From Planctomycetaceae bacterium (GTDB lineage Bacteria; Planctomycetota; Planctomycetia; Planctomycetales; Planctomycetaceae): 64,000 nt of DNA. Position 1 is the stretch's first letter. Every line of letters starts with the position of its first letter. The notes beneath the pieces were generated by a model. It was given only the letters and a program-made list of their open reading frames with translations, ran no database searches and was not told the DNA's origin. Below are positions 33,403 through 41,853 of the stretch, piece by piece. The DNA is taken from contig CP051247.1 of assembly GCA_017795105.1 (NCBI GenBank), positions 5,915,001 through 5,979,000 on the forward strand, given 5' to 3'. The position numbers were made by a program, and so were the translations under genes.

Positions 33403-35997
33403 TTATGGCATCGTCTCAAACAATTTGTTCGGGCGTGTCCAGCGGATGCGACCGATCAGAACATCGCCGCGGGCATTGCGCCGCGGCATCCATTCGCCGA
33501 CGGTGACAATCGACTCGAACGGAGAGACGTTCGTGACATCGAAGTTCCCCATCAGGGCGACTTCGTCCGGGTTATCAATGCCATCTCCCACGAGCGGCAG
33601 CACCACCTGTTCGGTGTCGCGGATCAGACAGAGCTTCTCCGGATCAACCTGTGCCACCCAGAGTGGACTGCGCCACCGCATCACGTTCTTATTCGAGTCG
33701 TCTTCTCGGTTATAGACGAGAAACAGTCCGTCGGAGTGCGTCAGCCAGTGCTGCTGGGTCGTCGACATGGCAATCGACTCACCGTCATCAAAAGCCCAGG
33801 CCGTGTTCTTGCGATAGTTGATTCCATCGTCACTAACGGCGACATAGCCATGACCGTCTTCGGCTCGAATCGTTATGTAGAACTTGTCATTAAAGCGAGT
33901 AATTGAAGGTTCGAGAAAGCCACGGCCGGCACTGTTCTCCAGCGGCGGTCCGACGTCAAGAACTTTAAGCTCGTCACCATCGAAGGAGCAGCGAACGCCT
34001 GCGACTTTTCGCGGCTTATTCGGATCATCACCATAGCTGAACGTGAGCATGACATCGCCATTTGGCATGATGATCCGCTGGCCACAACCATTCGTGTAGA
34101 TCGACGAGCCTGCCGGATTGTCCCATTCCAGGATCTTGCGTTCTGACCAGCTGCCATCGGGGCGTCGTACGGCATAGATTGGATAGCGAGCCAGCTGATC
34201 TCCTCGAGCGAACCTCGGGCCGCGGTAGAAGACCACATGGCCCAAGGCAATGACCGACTCGGTCTGCGGATGATATTGCGGCGTGACATCACACACCCCG
34301 GCTTTCAGACCGGGATGTCCCGGGACATCGATACGGCCGAAAGCCTCAATCGGCTCGGGATCCGTCCAGGTCTTCCCAGCATCCATCGATTCACTCCAGT
34401 GGATCTGGCCGAAGTAGTCCGAGCCACTGATCTCCTGCAGGTTCATCAGACAGGTCCACTCGTCGTTCTTCTCGTCGGGGACCATGCACGCTCTGGGGTG
34501 GAACCATGTCAGGCTTTTCCCATCGCGATTCTGCCACACCGTTTCCTTGCTTGTCGACTCGATCAGGGGAGTCTCGGTCTTCGTGGAAGCAACCCAGCCA
34601 CCGAGCTGGGGTGTCGCCTCGGAAGTGACATCGTCGTACCAGTTCTTGAGCTGGCGAAGCAGACTTTGGGCCGTTTCGGGATGTTCCTTAGCGACGTTAT
34701 TCTTCTCGCCCGGATCTTTCTCAAGATGGAAGAGAGCTACGGCTTCATTCTCGAAGGTCCCCGGAGTGGCTTTCGGGTGATGCACGGTCAGTTTCCAGGG
34801 GCCCGATCGCATTGCTTCCGCGCGAGCCCCGTTGTTGCCCATTGAAGCCCAGAACAGCGGGCGGTCTGGTAAGGAATCCTGTCGCAGCAGGACGGGCGAA
34901 AGATCGACACCATCGAGTTTCCCAGCATCGTGTTCAACCCCGGCCAGCGACAGGAGCGTCGGCATGACATCGATCGAGATCATCGGCTGGTCGCTTTCGC
35001 TGCCGGCCTCGATTGTTCCGGGCCACCAGGCGATCGCGGGCACTTTGTGGCCTCCTTCGAAAACGGTCCCTTTGCCCCCACGGAGTTCGGGACTGCCACT
35101 GGGAAAGTCGGACGACGGGCCGTTGTCGGAAAAGAAGAGGACGAACGTGTTCTCCGCGATCCCCAGATCGTGCAGAGTCTTCCGAAGTTGACCGATCCCT
35201 TCATCGATCGGCATCGTCATTCCCTTGTACTTCGCGATTCGCTCTTCTTCACTGACTTCCTTCCATCGCCAGCGATCCCAATGCTCTTCGGTGCGTCGCA
35301 CGGCGTCGCCCGGAACCTGAACCGGGTTATGAATTGCTTCATGAGCCACGTACAGGCAAAACGGCTGCTCCTCCGCCGCATGCCTGCGAACAAAGTCGAG
35401 CGTGTACTTGTTGATCAGGTGGGTTGAATAGCCTTCTTCCCGTGTCTCCTCTTTGCCATGCCACCAGTCATGTTCGTTGTGATCGCCCACATGACTGACG
35501 AAGTCGATGTTGCCGCTGTGGTAGCCGATGAACTCATCGAAGCCGTGGTGCTGCGGATGGTAGTCTGAAGAGTTGTGCGGATAACCCTGATGCCATTTGC
35601 CGATCAGGCCCGTGGTATAGCCCTGTTCCTGCAACAGCTCGGCGAAGGTCGTCTCGCTGAGCTGAAGGCCTTTGCGATGCTCCGGGTGATCGGCAACCGG
35701 ATGGATGACCGCTTCGATGCCGGTACGCTGCTGATAGCGCCCGGTTATCAGGCCGGCTCGCGTGGGAGAGCAAACCGTGCCCGACGAGTGAAAGTCGGTC
35801 AGCTTCATGCCTTCAGCGGCCAGACGGTCAATCTCGGGAGTTGTGAAATAGGGATTCCCGAAACAGCTGACACCTTCATAGCCCATATCGTCGACCATCA
35901 CCACAATGAGATTCGGTCGGGCGGCGAACAGGTTGTGAGGGGCGAGGAGTAGAGTCAGCCCGAGTAGAGCGGAGAACAGCAGAGGAATCTTTCTCAT
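33403..35997 (-). CDS. Arylsulfatase fused to a C-terminal sialidase-like propeller
   Basis: 864 aa with signal peptide MRKIPLLFSALLGLTLLLAP. Residues about 27-480 form a type I sulfatase: VVMVDDMGYEGVSCFG, and CSPTR at 76-80, in which Cys76 must be converted to formylglycine. Also GKWHQGYPH and FFSDNGPSSDFPSG. Residues about 490-860 resemble a BNR/sialidase propeller, with the Asp-box-like SMDAGKTWTDPEP, SSIYTNGCGQRIIMPNGDVM, FLEPSITRFNDKFYITIRAE and YVAVSDDGINY. The fusion could desulfate and bind or cleave the same glycan. An FGE or anSME maturase is not found here. Confidence 0.9.
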   Translation of the reverse strand: MRKIPLLFSALLGLTLLLAPHNLFAARPNLIVVMVDDMGYEGVSCFGNPYFTTPEIDRLAAEGMKLTDFHSSGTVCSPTRAGLITGRYQQRTGIEAVIHPVADHPEHRKGLQLSETTFAELLQEQGYTTGLIGKWHQGYPHNSSDYHPQHHGFDEFIGYHSGNIDFVSHVGDHNEHDWWHGKEETREEGYSTHLINKYTLDFVRRHAAEEQPFCLYVAHEAIHNPVQVPGDAVRRTEEHWDRWRWKEVSEEERIAKYKGMTMPIDEGIGQLRKTLHDLGIAENTFVLFFSDNGPSSDFPSGSPELRGGKGTVFEGGHKVPAIAWWPGTIEAGSESDQPMISIDVMPTLLSLAGVEHDAGKLDGVDLSPVLLRQDSLPDRPLFWASMGNNGARAEAMRSGPWKLTVHHPKATPGTFENEAVALFHLEKDPGEKNNVAKEHPETAQSLLRQLKNWYDDVTSEATPQLGGWVASTKTETPLIESTSKETVWQNRDGKSLTWFHPRACMVPDEKNDEWTCLMNLQEISGSDYFGQIHWSESMDAGKTWTDPEPIEAFGRIDVPGHPGLKAGVCDVTPQYHPQTESVIALGHVVFYRGPRFARGDQLARYPIYAVRRPDGSWSERKILEWDNPAGSSIYTNGCGQRIIMPNGDVMLTFSYGDDPNKPRKVAGVRCSFDGDELKVLDVGPPLENSAGRGFLEPSITRFNDKFYITIRAEDGHGYVAVSDDGINYRKNTAWAFDDGESIAMSTTQQHWLTHSDGLFLVYNREDDSNKNVMRWRSPLWVAQVDPEKLCLIRDTEQVVLPLVGDGIDNPDEVALMGNFDVTNVSPFESIVTVGEWMPRRNARGDVLIGRIRWTRPNKLFETMP

Positions 35998-36121
35998 GGG
36001 GCAGGTCCTTCAGCGTGGGGTGGTCGAATCGGAGATTGTTGATTCTATCGAGCTGGCGGCGATCATGATAGAATCCCGGACGCGCCGTCTGCTTCTGAGA
36101 CATTCAGCTTTGGGGATCGCT

Positions 36122-37018
36122 ATGACTTGTTTGTCAGTTCGCCGATTTGTCGTTGTGCTGCTGGCCTGCTGTTTTCTTTCCGCAACCGCCGTGGCCGAGG
36201 TGACTCTCGAAGAGAACATCGTCTACGGGACGGGTGGAGGCGAAGAACTTAAACTCGATCTGGCGCGTCCAGACCACGAGGGCCCGTTCCCGGCACTCGT
36301 TTTCATTCATGGGGGCGGCTGGCACGGCGGATCGCGTGCAGGTTACATCCCCGCGATCAAGGAAGCCGCTCGGCGAGGTTATGTCGCCGTCACGATTTCG
36401 TACCGGCTGATGAAATTCGATCAAACGAAGCGGGAAACCACGACGGCAACGCCGATCTTTCCGGCTCAGATCGAAGACGCGAAGGCGGCCATCCGCTGGG
36501 TGCGTGCCAATGCGGACAAGTATCAAATTGACCCAGACCGAATCGGTGTCACGGGAGGATCAGCGGGCGGCCATCTTTCGCTGCTCGTCGGCCTGACTGA
36601 TGAGAACGACGGACTCGAAGGAAGCGGGGGGAATCCCGAGCAGTCGAGCCGCGTTCAGGCCGTGGTGAATGTCTATGGTCCGACGGAGATGGCTCGCTGT
36701 TACGAGACCAGTTCTGTCGACTGGATCTTTCGTCTGTTTCTGGGCGGCACGCCCGACGAAGCGGCGGAGCTCTATCGGAAGTCGAGTCCGGTGACGTATG
36801 TCAGCAGCGATGACCCGCCGGTCCTCACGCTTCATGGCGACACCGATGCGCTCGTCCCGGTTGAACAGGCTCGGCTTCTCGATGAGACAATGAAGGCCGC
36901 CGGTGCGACTCATGAACTGATTATCTTTGAAGGGCAGGGCCATGGATTTCAGGGCGAGGCGAGCGTAAAGGCGATCACAGCGATGTGGGACTTCTTCGCG
37001 GAGCATTTGAAACCGTAG
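36122..37018 (+). CDS. Alpha/beta hydrolase (esterase/lipase HGGG type), secreted
   Basis: 298 aa from the ATG at 36122, which yields a signal peptide (VRRFVVVLLACCFLSATAVA); the longer frame overlaps the divergent sulfatase. Oxyanion HGGGWHGG, nucleophile elbow GVTGGSAGGH, acid in LHGDTDALVP and catalytic His in GQGHGF complete the triad. This resembles the BD-FAE/acetyl-xylan-esterase-like group often found beside planctomycete sulfatases, so de-esterification of polysaccharides is a reasonable inference. Confidence 0.9.
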   Translation: MTCLSVRRFVVVLLACCFLSATAVAEVTLEENIVYGTGGGEELKLDLARPDHEGPFPALVFIHGGGWHGGSRAGYIPAIKEAARRGYVAVTISYRLMKFDQTKRETTTATPIFPAQIEDAKAAIRWVRANADKYQIDPDRIGVTGGSAGGHLSLLVGLTDENDGLEGSGGNPEQSSRVQAVVNVYGPTEMARCYETSSVDWIFRLFLGGTPDEAAELYRKSSPVTYVSSDDPPVLTLHGDTDALVPVEQARLLDETMKAAGATHELIIFEGQGHGFQGEASVKAITAMWDFFAEHLKP

Positions 37019-37116
37019 CTCCGTGGAATAGCATTTGCGGCCTGTCTCCGGAAACGCACTCTCGATCCGGAACATAGTCGGTCAAGCTCGGACCGGCACA
37101 GACAGGAGACCGCCCC

Positions 37117-38343
37117 ATGACCGGTCACGATCCCCATCAAGTGAATCGCCGTAAGTTCCTCTCAGCAGCGGGAGGACTGGCCGCCGCCGGAATGTCGAGC
37201 AACGCGCTCGGTGCCCCTGATGGAAAGTCGCCGGACGACCGAAAGGTCCAACTTAACAATCCGCAGGTCGGCCAGCCTGTCAGCCAGACGGCCAAAGCGC
37301 GCGATGGGAAACCACTCGTTCCGGAGCCGCCGCCGAAAAAGTTGGGGTATTGCATCGTCGGGCTCGGAAAGTTCGGCGTTCAGCAGATTCTTCCCTCGTT
37401 TGCTCAGGCCGAGCATGCCAAGCCGGTTGCTCTGGTCAGTGGGGATCGGGACAAAGCCGAAGCGATCGCGGCTCATTACGATATTTCGTCGAAGAGCATC
37501 TACAATTACGACAACTTCGACGACATCGCCGACAACGATGAGATCGACGTCGTCTACATCATTCTGCCGAATGCGATGCACGCTGAGTTCACGATTCGGG
37601 CTCATGAGGCGGGCAAGCATGTTCTCTGTGAGAAGCCGATGGCCACATCCGTTGAAGACTGTCAGCAGATGATCGACGCGGCCGATAAAGCAAATCGAAA
37701 GCTGATGATCGCCTACCGCGTGCAGTACGAGCCGTACAACATGAAAGTGATCGAGTGGTCACGCAGCCAGAAGTACGGTCCACTGCAGATGATCGTCTCC
37801 GACACCGTGCTTGATATCGGCGGGCCGAATCAATGGCGGCTATCGAAGAAGCTGTCCGGGGGCGGATCGCTGATGGACATCGGCATCTACAGTCTGAACG
37901 CGACTCGCTATATCACCGGCGAAGAGCCGATCGCCATCAATGCGATGAAACGTCAGAACGAGAACGATCCCCGCTTCTCGGAAGTGGAGCAGTCGATTCT
38001 CTTCCAGCTGCAGTTCCCGAGTGGTGTGATGGGGAACTGCTCATCGAGTTACAGCACGGCTGAGGTCAATCGTTATTGTGCGATGTTCCAGGACGGCTGG
38101 ATCAAACTCGACCCGGCGACGACTTACACGGGGCATCGTTTCTATCACGGCTCCGGCAAGAAAGAGGAGCAGCTGTTCCTGGAGCATGTCAGTCACTTCG
38201 CAGCCGAGATGGACCATTTCGCCGAAGCGATCAAAAACAACAGCGAAGTCCGCACTCCCGGTCAGGAGGGACTGAAGGACGTGAAGTACATGAGGATGAT
38301 CTACGAAGCCGCCGAAACTGGGAAGACGGTGAAGGTAAGCTGA
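37117..38343 (+). CDS. Gfo/Idh/MocA-family oxidoreductase, twin-arginine exported
   Basis: 408 aa. Twin-arginine signal QVNRRKFLSAAGGLAAAGMS. A proline-rich linker precedes the Rossmann domain (LGYCIVGLGKFGVQQILPSF). The family motif EKPMATSVEDCQQM contains the catalytic EKP Lys, and the C-terminal beta-sheet domain has GGGSLMDIGIYSLNATRYIT. Close in layout to periplasmic glucose-fructose oxidoreductase, which carries tightly bound NADP. Substrate unknown. AGGAG precedes the ATG. Confidence 0.93.
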   Translation: MTGHDPHQVNRRKFLSAAGGLAAAGMSSNALGAPDGKSPDDRKVQLNNPQVGQPVSQTAKARDGKPLVPEPPPKKLGYCIVGLGKFGVQQILPSFAQAEHAKPVALVSGDRDKAEAIAAHYDISSKSIYNYDNFDDIADNDEIDVVYIILPNAMHAEFTIRAHEAGKHVLCEKPMATSVEDCQQMIDAADKANRKLMIAYRVQYEPYNMKVIEWSRSQKYGPLQMIVSDTVLDIGGPNQWRLSKKLSGGGSLMDIGIYSLNATRYITGEEPIAINAMKRQNENDPRFSEVEQSILFQLQFPSGVMGNCSSSYSTAEVNRYCAMFQDGWIKLDPATTYTGHRFYHGSGKKEEQLFLEHVSHFAAEMDHFAEAIKNNSEVRTPGQEGLKDVKYMRMIYEAAETGKTVKVS

Positions 38344-38392
38344 GTTGGATCTGGACAGGATCTCTCACGATGTCCCTGCACGTGTGGTACGA

Positions 38393-38409
38393 GTCGATCA
38401 GTGATCGAC
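38393..38409. other. Perfect inverted repeat at a convergent gene end
   Basis: GTCGATCA-G-TGATCGAC between the oxidoreductase and the membrane-protein gene, overlapping the latter's stop. No T-run. It could be a weak transcription stop for either side. Confidence 0.4.
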
Positions 38410-39471
38410 CATGCTGGCCAGATCCTTATTTGATCGCCGTTTCCAGATGAAACCGTCGAGGATGTAGTGCGTAATCTGCGGAACGGCGAGCAGTGGAACC
38501 AGGAACGGTTCCCACGCATCGAGATTCAGCACCGTTCCGAACAGCCAGGGACGCTCGTGCCACAGGCCCGTGTCCCAGAGCAACTCTTCGAAGTAGGCGA
38601 GCATCCACACGATCCCCAGAAAGCTGAAGACTGCGGACCAGCGGCTCGTCCCTGTCTCCGGCTGTCTCATCCAGCGATACCAGAACACCAGCACCAGGTA
38701 GGGGATGCCGTGAATGATGACGTTGGTCACCGTGAAGGCGTAGTCGGAGTTGAGAGCAACGATGCCGAGATACCAGCAGAGGGCCGTCGTGGCGACGACG
38801 ATGTCTTTGCCGGGGTTGTATTCATTCTTCACGATGCCGCGATAGATCGCCCGGAGTACGTAGCTACCGAGAGCAATCCAGTAGAGCACCTGGAAAACGC
38901 GAGCCGTGATTCCCGGAAGCGAGAGAAAATCGCCTTCAAGAAACCAGTTGAAGTTGCGCGGTGATGCGGCGTGCCAGTAGACGAGCGGGTAAATCGTCGC
39001 CAGATAGATGGCGCACGTATCAACCCAATATCCGAGACGATCCGTCTCACCACCGCGGGCACGGTATAACGCGACCCAGCCGTATTGCTGCCGGACGAAG
39101 TGAAAGACTGCCAGATAGGCCAGAATCCGCCAGAACCAAAGGGAACTCTCCGAGTAGATCGCCGCTCCGATGAGAAACGCCAGCAGGGGAGCCAGCCCAT
39201 ACAGCCACGGATTCCGGCGAAGCTCCGTCCGATCAAAATAAACGCGGAACCCGGTCGCATACACATGAGCGACGTCGATCATCAGAATGGCCGGCACCCA
39301 CATCCATTCCGGCGTATCATCGTGCAGCAGCCCGAACTGAGCACCGACCAAAAGTAAACCGAGAGCAACCGCTGCGCTTCCGAGAAACGTGCACAGATCG
39401 ACCACGGGCGAGAACAGCCATGGAAGTGACTGTTGTTGAGTGCCCGTAGGTAGAGAAGCAGGTGCAGTCAT
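38398..39471 (-). CDS. Polytopic membrane protein with conserved-looking His motifs
   Basis: 357 aa from the ATG at 39471 (GAGG upstream; four bases after the stop of the previous gene). About eight TM helices. Histidines sit in or beside helices: DVAHVYATGFRVYFDR, AVFHFVRQQYGW, IIHGIPYLVLVFWYRW and the C-terminal ITHYILDGFIWKRR. His/Asp sets of this kind occur in membrane di-iron or carotenoid-cleaving (Brp/Blh-like) proteins, but I cannot assign a family. Last gene of the polyamine operon. Confidence 0.8.
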   Translation of the reverse strand: MTAPASLPTGTQQQSLPWLFSPVVDLCTFLGSAAVALGLLLVGAQFGLLHDDTPEWMWVPAILMIDVAHVYATGFRVYFDRTELRRNPWLYGLAPLLAFLIGAAIYSESSLWFWRILAYLAVFHFVRQQYGWVALYRARGGETDRLGYWVDTCAIYLATIYPLVYWHAASPRNFNWFLEGDFLSLPGITARVFQVLYWIALGSYVLRAIYRGIVKNEYNPGKDIVVATTALCWYLGIVALNSDYAFTVTNVIIHGIPYLVLVFWYRWMRQPETGTSRWSAVFSFLGIVWMLAYFEELLWDTGLWHERPWLFGTVLNLDAWEPFLVPLLAVPQITHYILDGFIWKRRSNKDLASMVDH

Positions 39472-39475
39472 GGCC

Positions 39476-40198
39476 TCAGTCGACAGCTGCAATACAAAGA
39501 TCGCGAAATGTTATTATGGGTGTGGTGAAAACCATTCGAGAGTCACTGAACGAGGATTTCCAGTGGACGACGAGTTCATCGTCCGCACCCGGAAAGTTCG
39601 AGAAGTTAGCCTTCCCGAACAACATACACCCGTCCAATGGCACTTCTGTGCCCCAATCCGGTATCGCGTACGCATAATCGAGAAGGTCTCCAGCTCCTCG
39701 TACTTCCTCGCACTCTGGGAGGTTCAACAGGCGAGTGTAGAGGCTTCTGAGTTCGTCCAAGTGGTTGCGCATGTCAGCCAGTCTCGATTCGTCGTGAAAA
39801 AGCCCTCGAAGACGTCGAACTCTATGAGCACCCTGTGAGCGGAGAATACGACCGAGAATGGAGGTGGAACTGAGTGATGCCAGAAGTGGCCTTCGGCGAA
39901 TCGCGAAGGACAAAGTGGGCGAATACTTGATCTCGATATCCTCAATTTGGGTGAGTGTCAATTCGATCTCGAAACAGGTGCCGCCGTTAGGGATCTCAAA
40001 ATAGTAATAACTGCCAGGAGCATGACGATCATGGTCGAGAACATCCTTCGCTGAGTAACATTCGGTTGAGCCAGATGGAGCTACTGCAGCTAATGGATGC
40101 CGCGAACTCGTGAGCGCAAGACAATTGCCAACGATGCTCTCTCTGAGCTTCTCTGGTGCACTTGAGAACAATCGAACATTCAGATAATCAAACACCAT
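39476..40198 (-). CDS. Hypothetical protein in the polyamine operon
   Basis: 240 aa, no signal peptide or TM helix. Its ATG overlaps the stop of the FAD gene (TAATG), so it is translated as part of the operon. An N-terminal strand-rich part (GSYYYFEIPNGGTCFEIELT) and a basic, helical middle (RRVRRLRGLFHDESRLADMR) are visible. The Ser- and Arg-rich composition is a little unlike the neighbouring genes. No family recognised. Confidence 0.7.
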   Translation of the reverse strand: MVFDYLNVRLFSSAPEKLRESIVGNCLALTSSRHPLAAVAPSGSTECYSAKDVLDHDRHAPGSYYYFEIPNGGTCFEIELTLTQIEDIEIKYSPTLSFAIRRRPLLASLSSTSILGRILRSQGAHRVRRLRGLFHDESRLADMRNHLDELRSLYTRLLNLPECEEVRGAGDLLDYAYAIPDWGTEVPLDGCMLFGKANFSNFPGADDELVVHWKSSFSDSRMVFTTPIITFRDLCIAAVD

Positions 40199-41853
40199 TA
40201 CGTCGCTATCATTGAGCGGAATTCTGTTCCGATTGCCGCCAGCACTTCCTCAGCGGCTCGCAGGCCGTGATAGAAAGCCTCCTCCATGAGAGCCAGGCCG
40301 CTCAGGTCGGTGCCAGCGAAGTGAATGGAACCGAACGGTTGCCGGGCTTGCATTCGCGCTTCACCGGTTACAAATCCCGGGCGGGGTTGAACCATCGCGT
40401 GTCCCCAGCGCATCACGTCAATCTTTGTCAGGTACTTTCTGAGATCCGGGTGGGCGGCGTCGAGGTCCTTCAACACAAGGGCGGTCCAGTCCTCCCAGGT
40501 TGAGTTGAGCAATTTTTTGCGAGCCTCGGCTGGAATCTCGTCACAGAGTGGATAATACCATGTCCAGACCGTCGGGCCGAAGTCGGAACCGAGCTGATGG
40601 GTGGCCACAACATATCCGAGGGACAGACTCTCGAACAGGACGTTATCCCAGCTGAGCGGGTAATCGCTTTCCGGCGGTCGACCGGAGAGATGCAGGTTCG
40701 CCACCACCCAGGATCCGTACTGAAACTCGCGGGTCGCCGCTCGTCGTTCTTCGCTGAGCGTCGGAATGAGAAACAAAGCCATGAACTGCGGCGCGGCGAA
40801 GATGACCTGTTTGGCGGAGAACTCTTTCGCGGTCTGCGTCTGCAGATCAAAAACCGCAACGGTCGTCCGTGTCTCACCGGGCCGAAGATGAAAAACAGCC
40901 TGGCCTGTTTCGAGCTGAGGAGCGAGCAAAGCAGAAAGAAAGTCGACAATCGCGCCATTTCCCGCCGGCCAGGTCAGTATGGGCAACTCCTCTTCCGTAG
41001 ACTTCGTTTTGCGGGAGGCAAAATAGAAAATTCCCGCCCAGGCGCTGGTCTGGTCGACGTTCAGTCCGTAGTCATCGCGGCAGCAGTAGTCGACGTACCA
41101 GTGGATCAGATTCGACGTCACGCCGATGCGGTTGAGCCATTCGGCCATCGTCAGCGCATCGAGCCGAGTCACTTCCGCAGCCGGGGAGCAACGATCCACC
41201 GGAATGGTGAAGGCCGGTCGTCCCTCCGCATCACGCCAGTCGATCCAGCGATTGATCTCGGCTTCGAAACGCTCCCATTGTCGAGCATCCTCTTGAGTCG
41301 CGAGATGAGCAGGGAAAAGACCTTCGCCCCAGCGTCCCCCAGCAAACAGTCGCTCCTGTGGAGTCCGGCACGCGACTGATTCTGCGGCTCCCCATCTTCC
41401 GTCGGGCCTTTGTGAGACGGCTCCCATCTCTTCGAGCAGCTGAAGCAGGGCCCGGTTTTGTTCATTCGGAAAGGGAACGTAATGGGCTCCCCAGGGATAA
41501 GCCGTGAGATCAGATCGGTCGGAACGGGATGTTCCGCCGGCGACGTGCTCCATCTCCAGGATGCGGAAGTTCTCCATGCCAGCTCGCTTGAGACGCCAGC
41601 CAGCCGAGAGCCCGGCGATACCGCCACCTACGATCAACACGTCAACCTCTTTCGGCGTTCCCTCCGGAGTCGGAGGCCGGAAGCCGTCTCGGATCCGGTG
41701 TCCCAAATCGAACGATGGACTCAGCATCTCGCCTTTAAGCGAAGGGGGCGATTCTCCGCAACCGCACAGCCATGGAGTCGTTGCAGCCAGCAGAGCGGAT
41801 TGAAGCAGCTCGCGCCTGTTCGTTCGCCAGTCGCCGGGCCAGCATTCGCTCAT
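40198..41853 (-). CDS. FAD-dependent amine-oxidase-like protein, twin-arginine/lipoprotein signal
   Basis: 551 aa from the ATG at 41853, which overlaps the synthase stop as ATGA. An open frame extends far upstream inside that gene but is not used. N-terminus TNRRELLQSALLAATTPWLC (twin arginines at 13-14) with Cys30/Cys32 as a possible lipobox. The dinucleotide fold VDVLIVGGGIAGLSAGWRLK is at 70-89. A C-terminal FAD-closing segment, IHFAGTDLSGLALMEEAFYH, is typical of flavin amine oxidases. In an operon with SpeD and a spermidine-synthase homologue, oxidation of a polyamine-like product outside the cytoplasm is the obvious guess. Confidence 0.87.
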   Translation of the reverse strand: MSECWPGDWRTNRRELLQSALLAATTPWLCGCGESPPSLKGEMLSPSFDLGHRIRDGFRPPTPEGTPKEVDVLIVGGGIAGLSAGWRLKRAGMENFRILEMEHVAGGTSRSDRSDLTAYPWGAHYVPFPNEQNRALLQLLEEMGAVSQRPDGRWGAAESVACRTPQERLFAGGRWGEGLFPAHLATQEDARQWERFEAEINRWIDWRDAEGRPAFTIPVDRCSPAAEVTRLDALTMAEWLNRIGVTSNLIHWYVDYCCRDDYGLNVDQTSAWAGIFYFASRKTKSTEEELPILTWPAGNGAIVDFLSALLAPQLETGQAVFHLRPGETRTTVAVFDLQTQTAKEFSAKQVIFAAPQFMALFLIPTLSEERRAATREFQYGSWVVANLHLSGRPPESDYPLSWDNVLFESLSLGYVVATHQLGSDFGPTVWTWYYPLCDEIPAEARKKLLNSTWEDWTALVLKDLDAAHPDLRKYLTKIDVMRWGHAMVQPRPGFVTGEARMQARQPFGSIHFAGTDLSGLALMEEAFYHGLRAAEEVLAAIGTEFRSMIAT

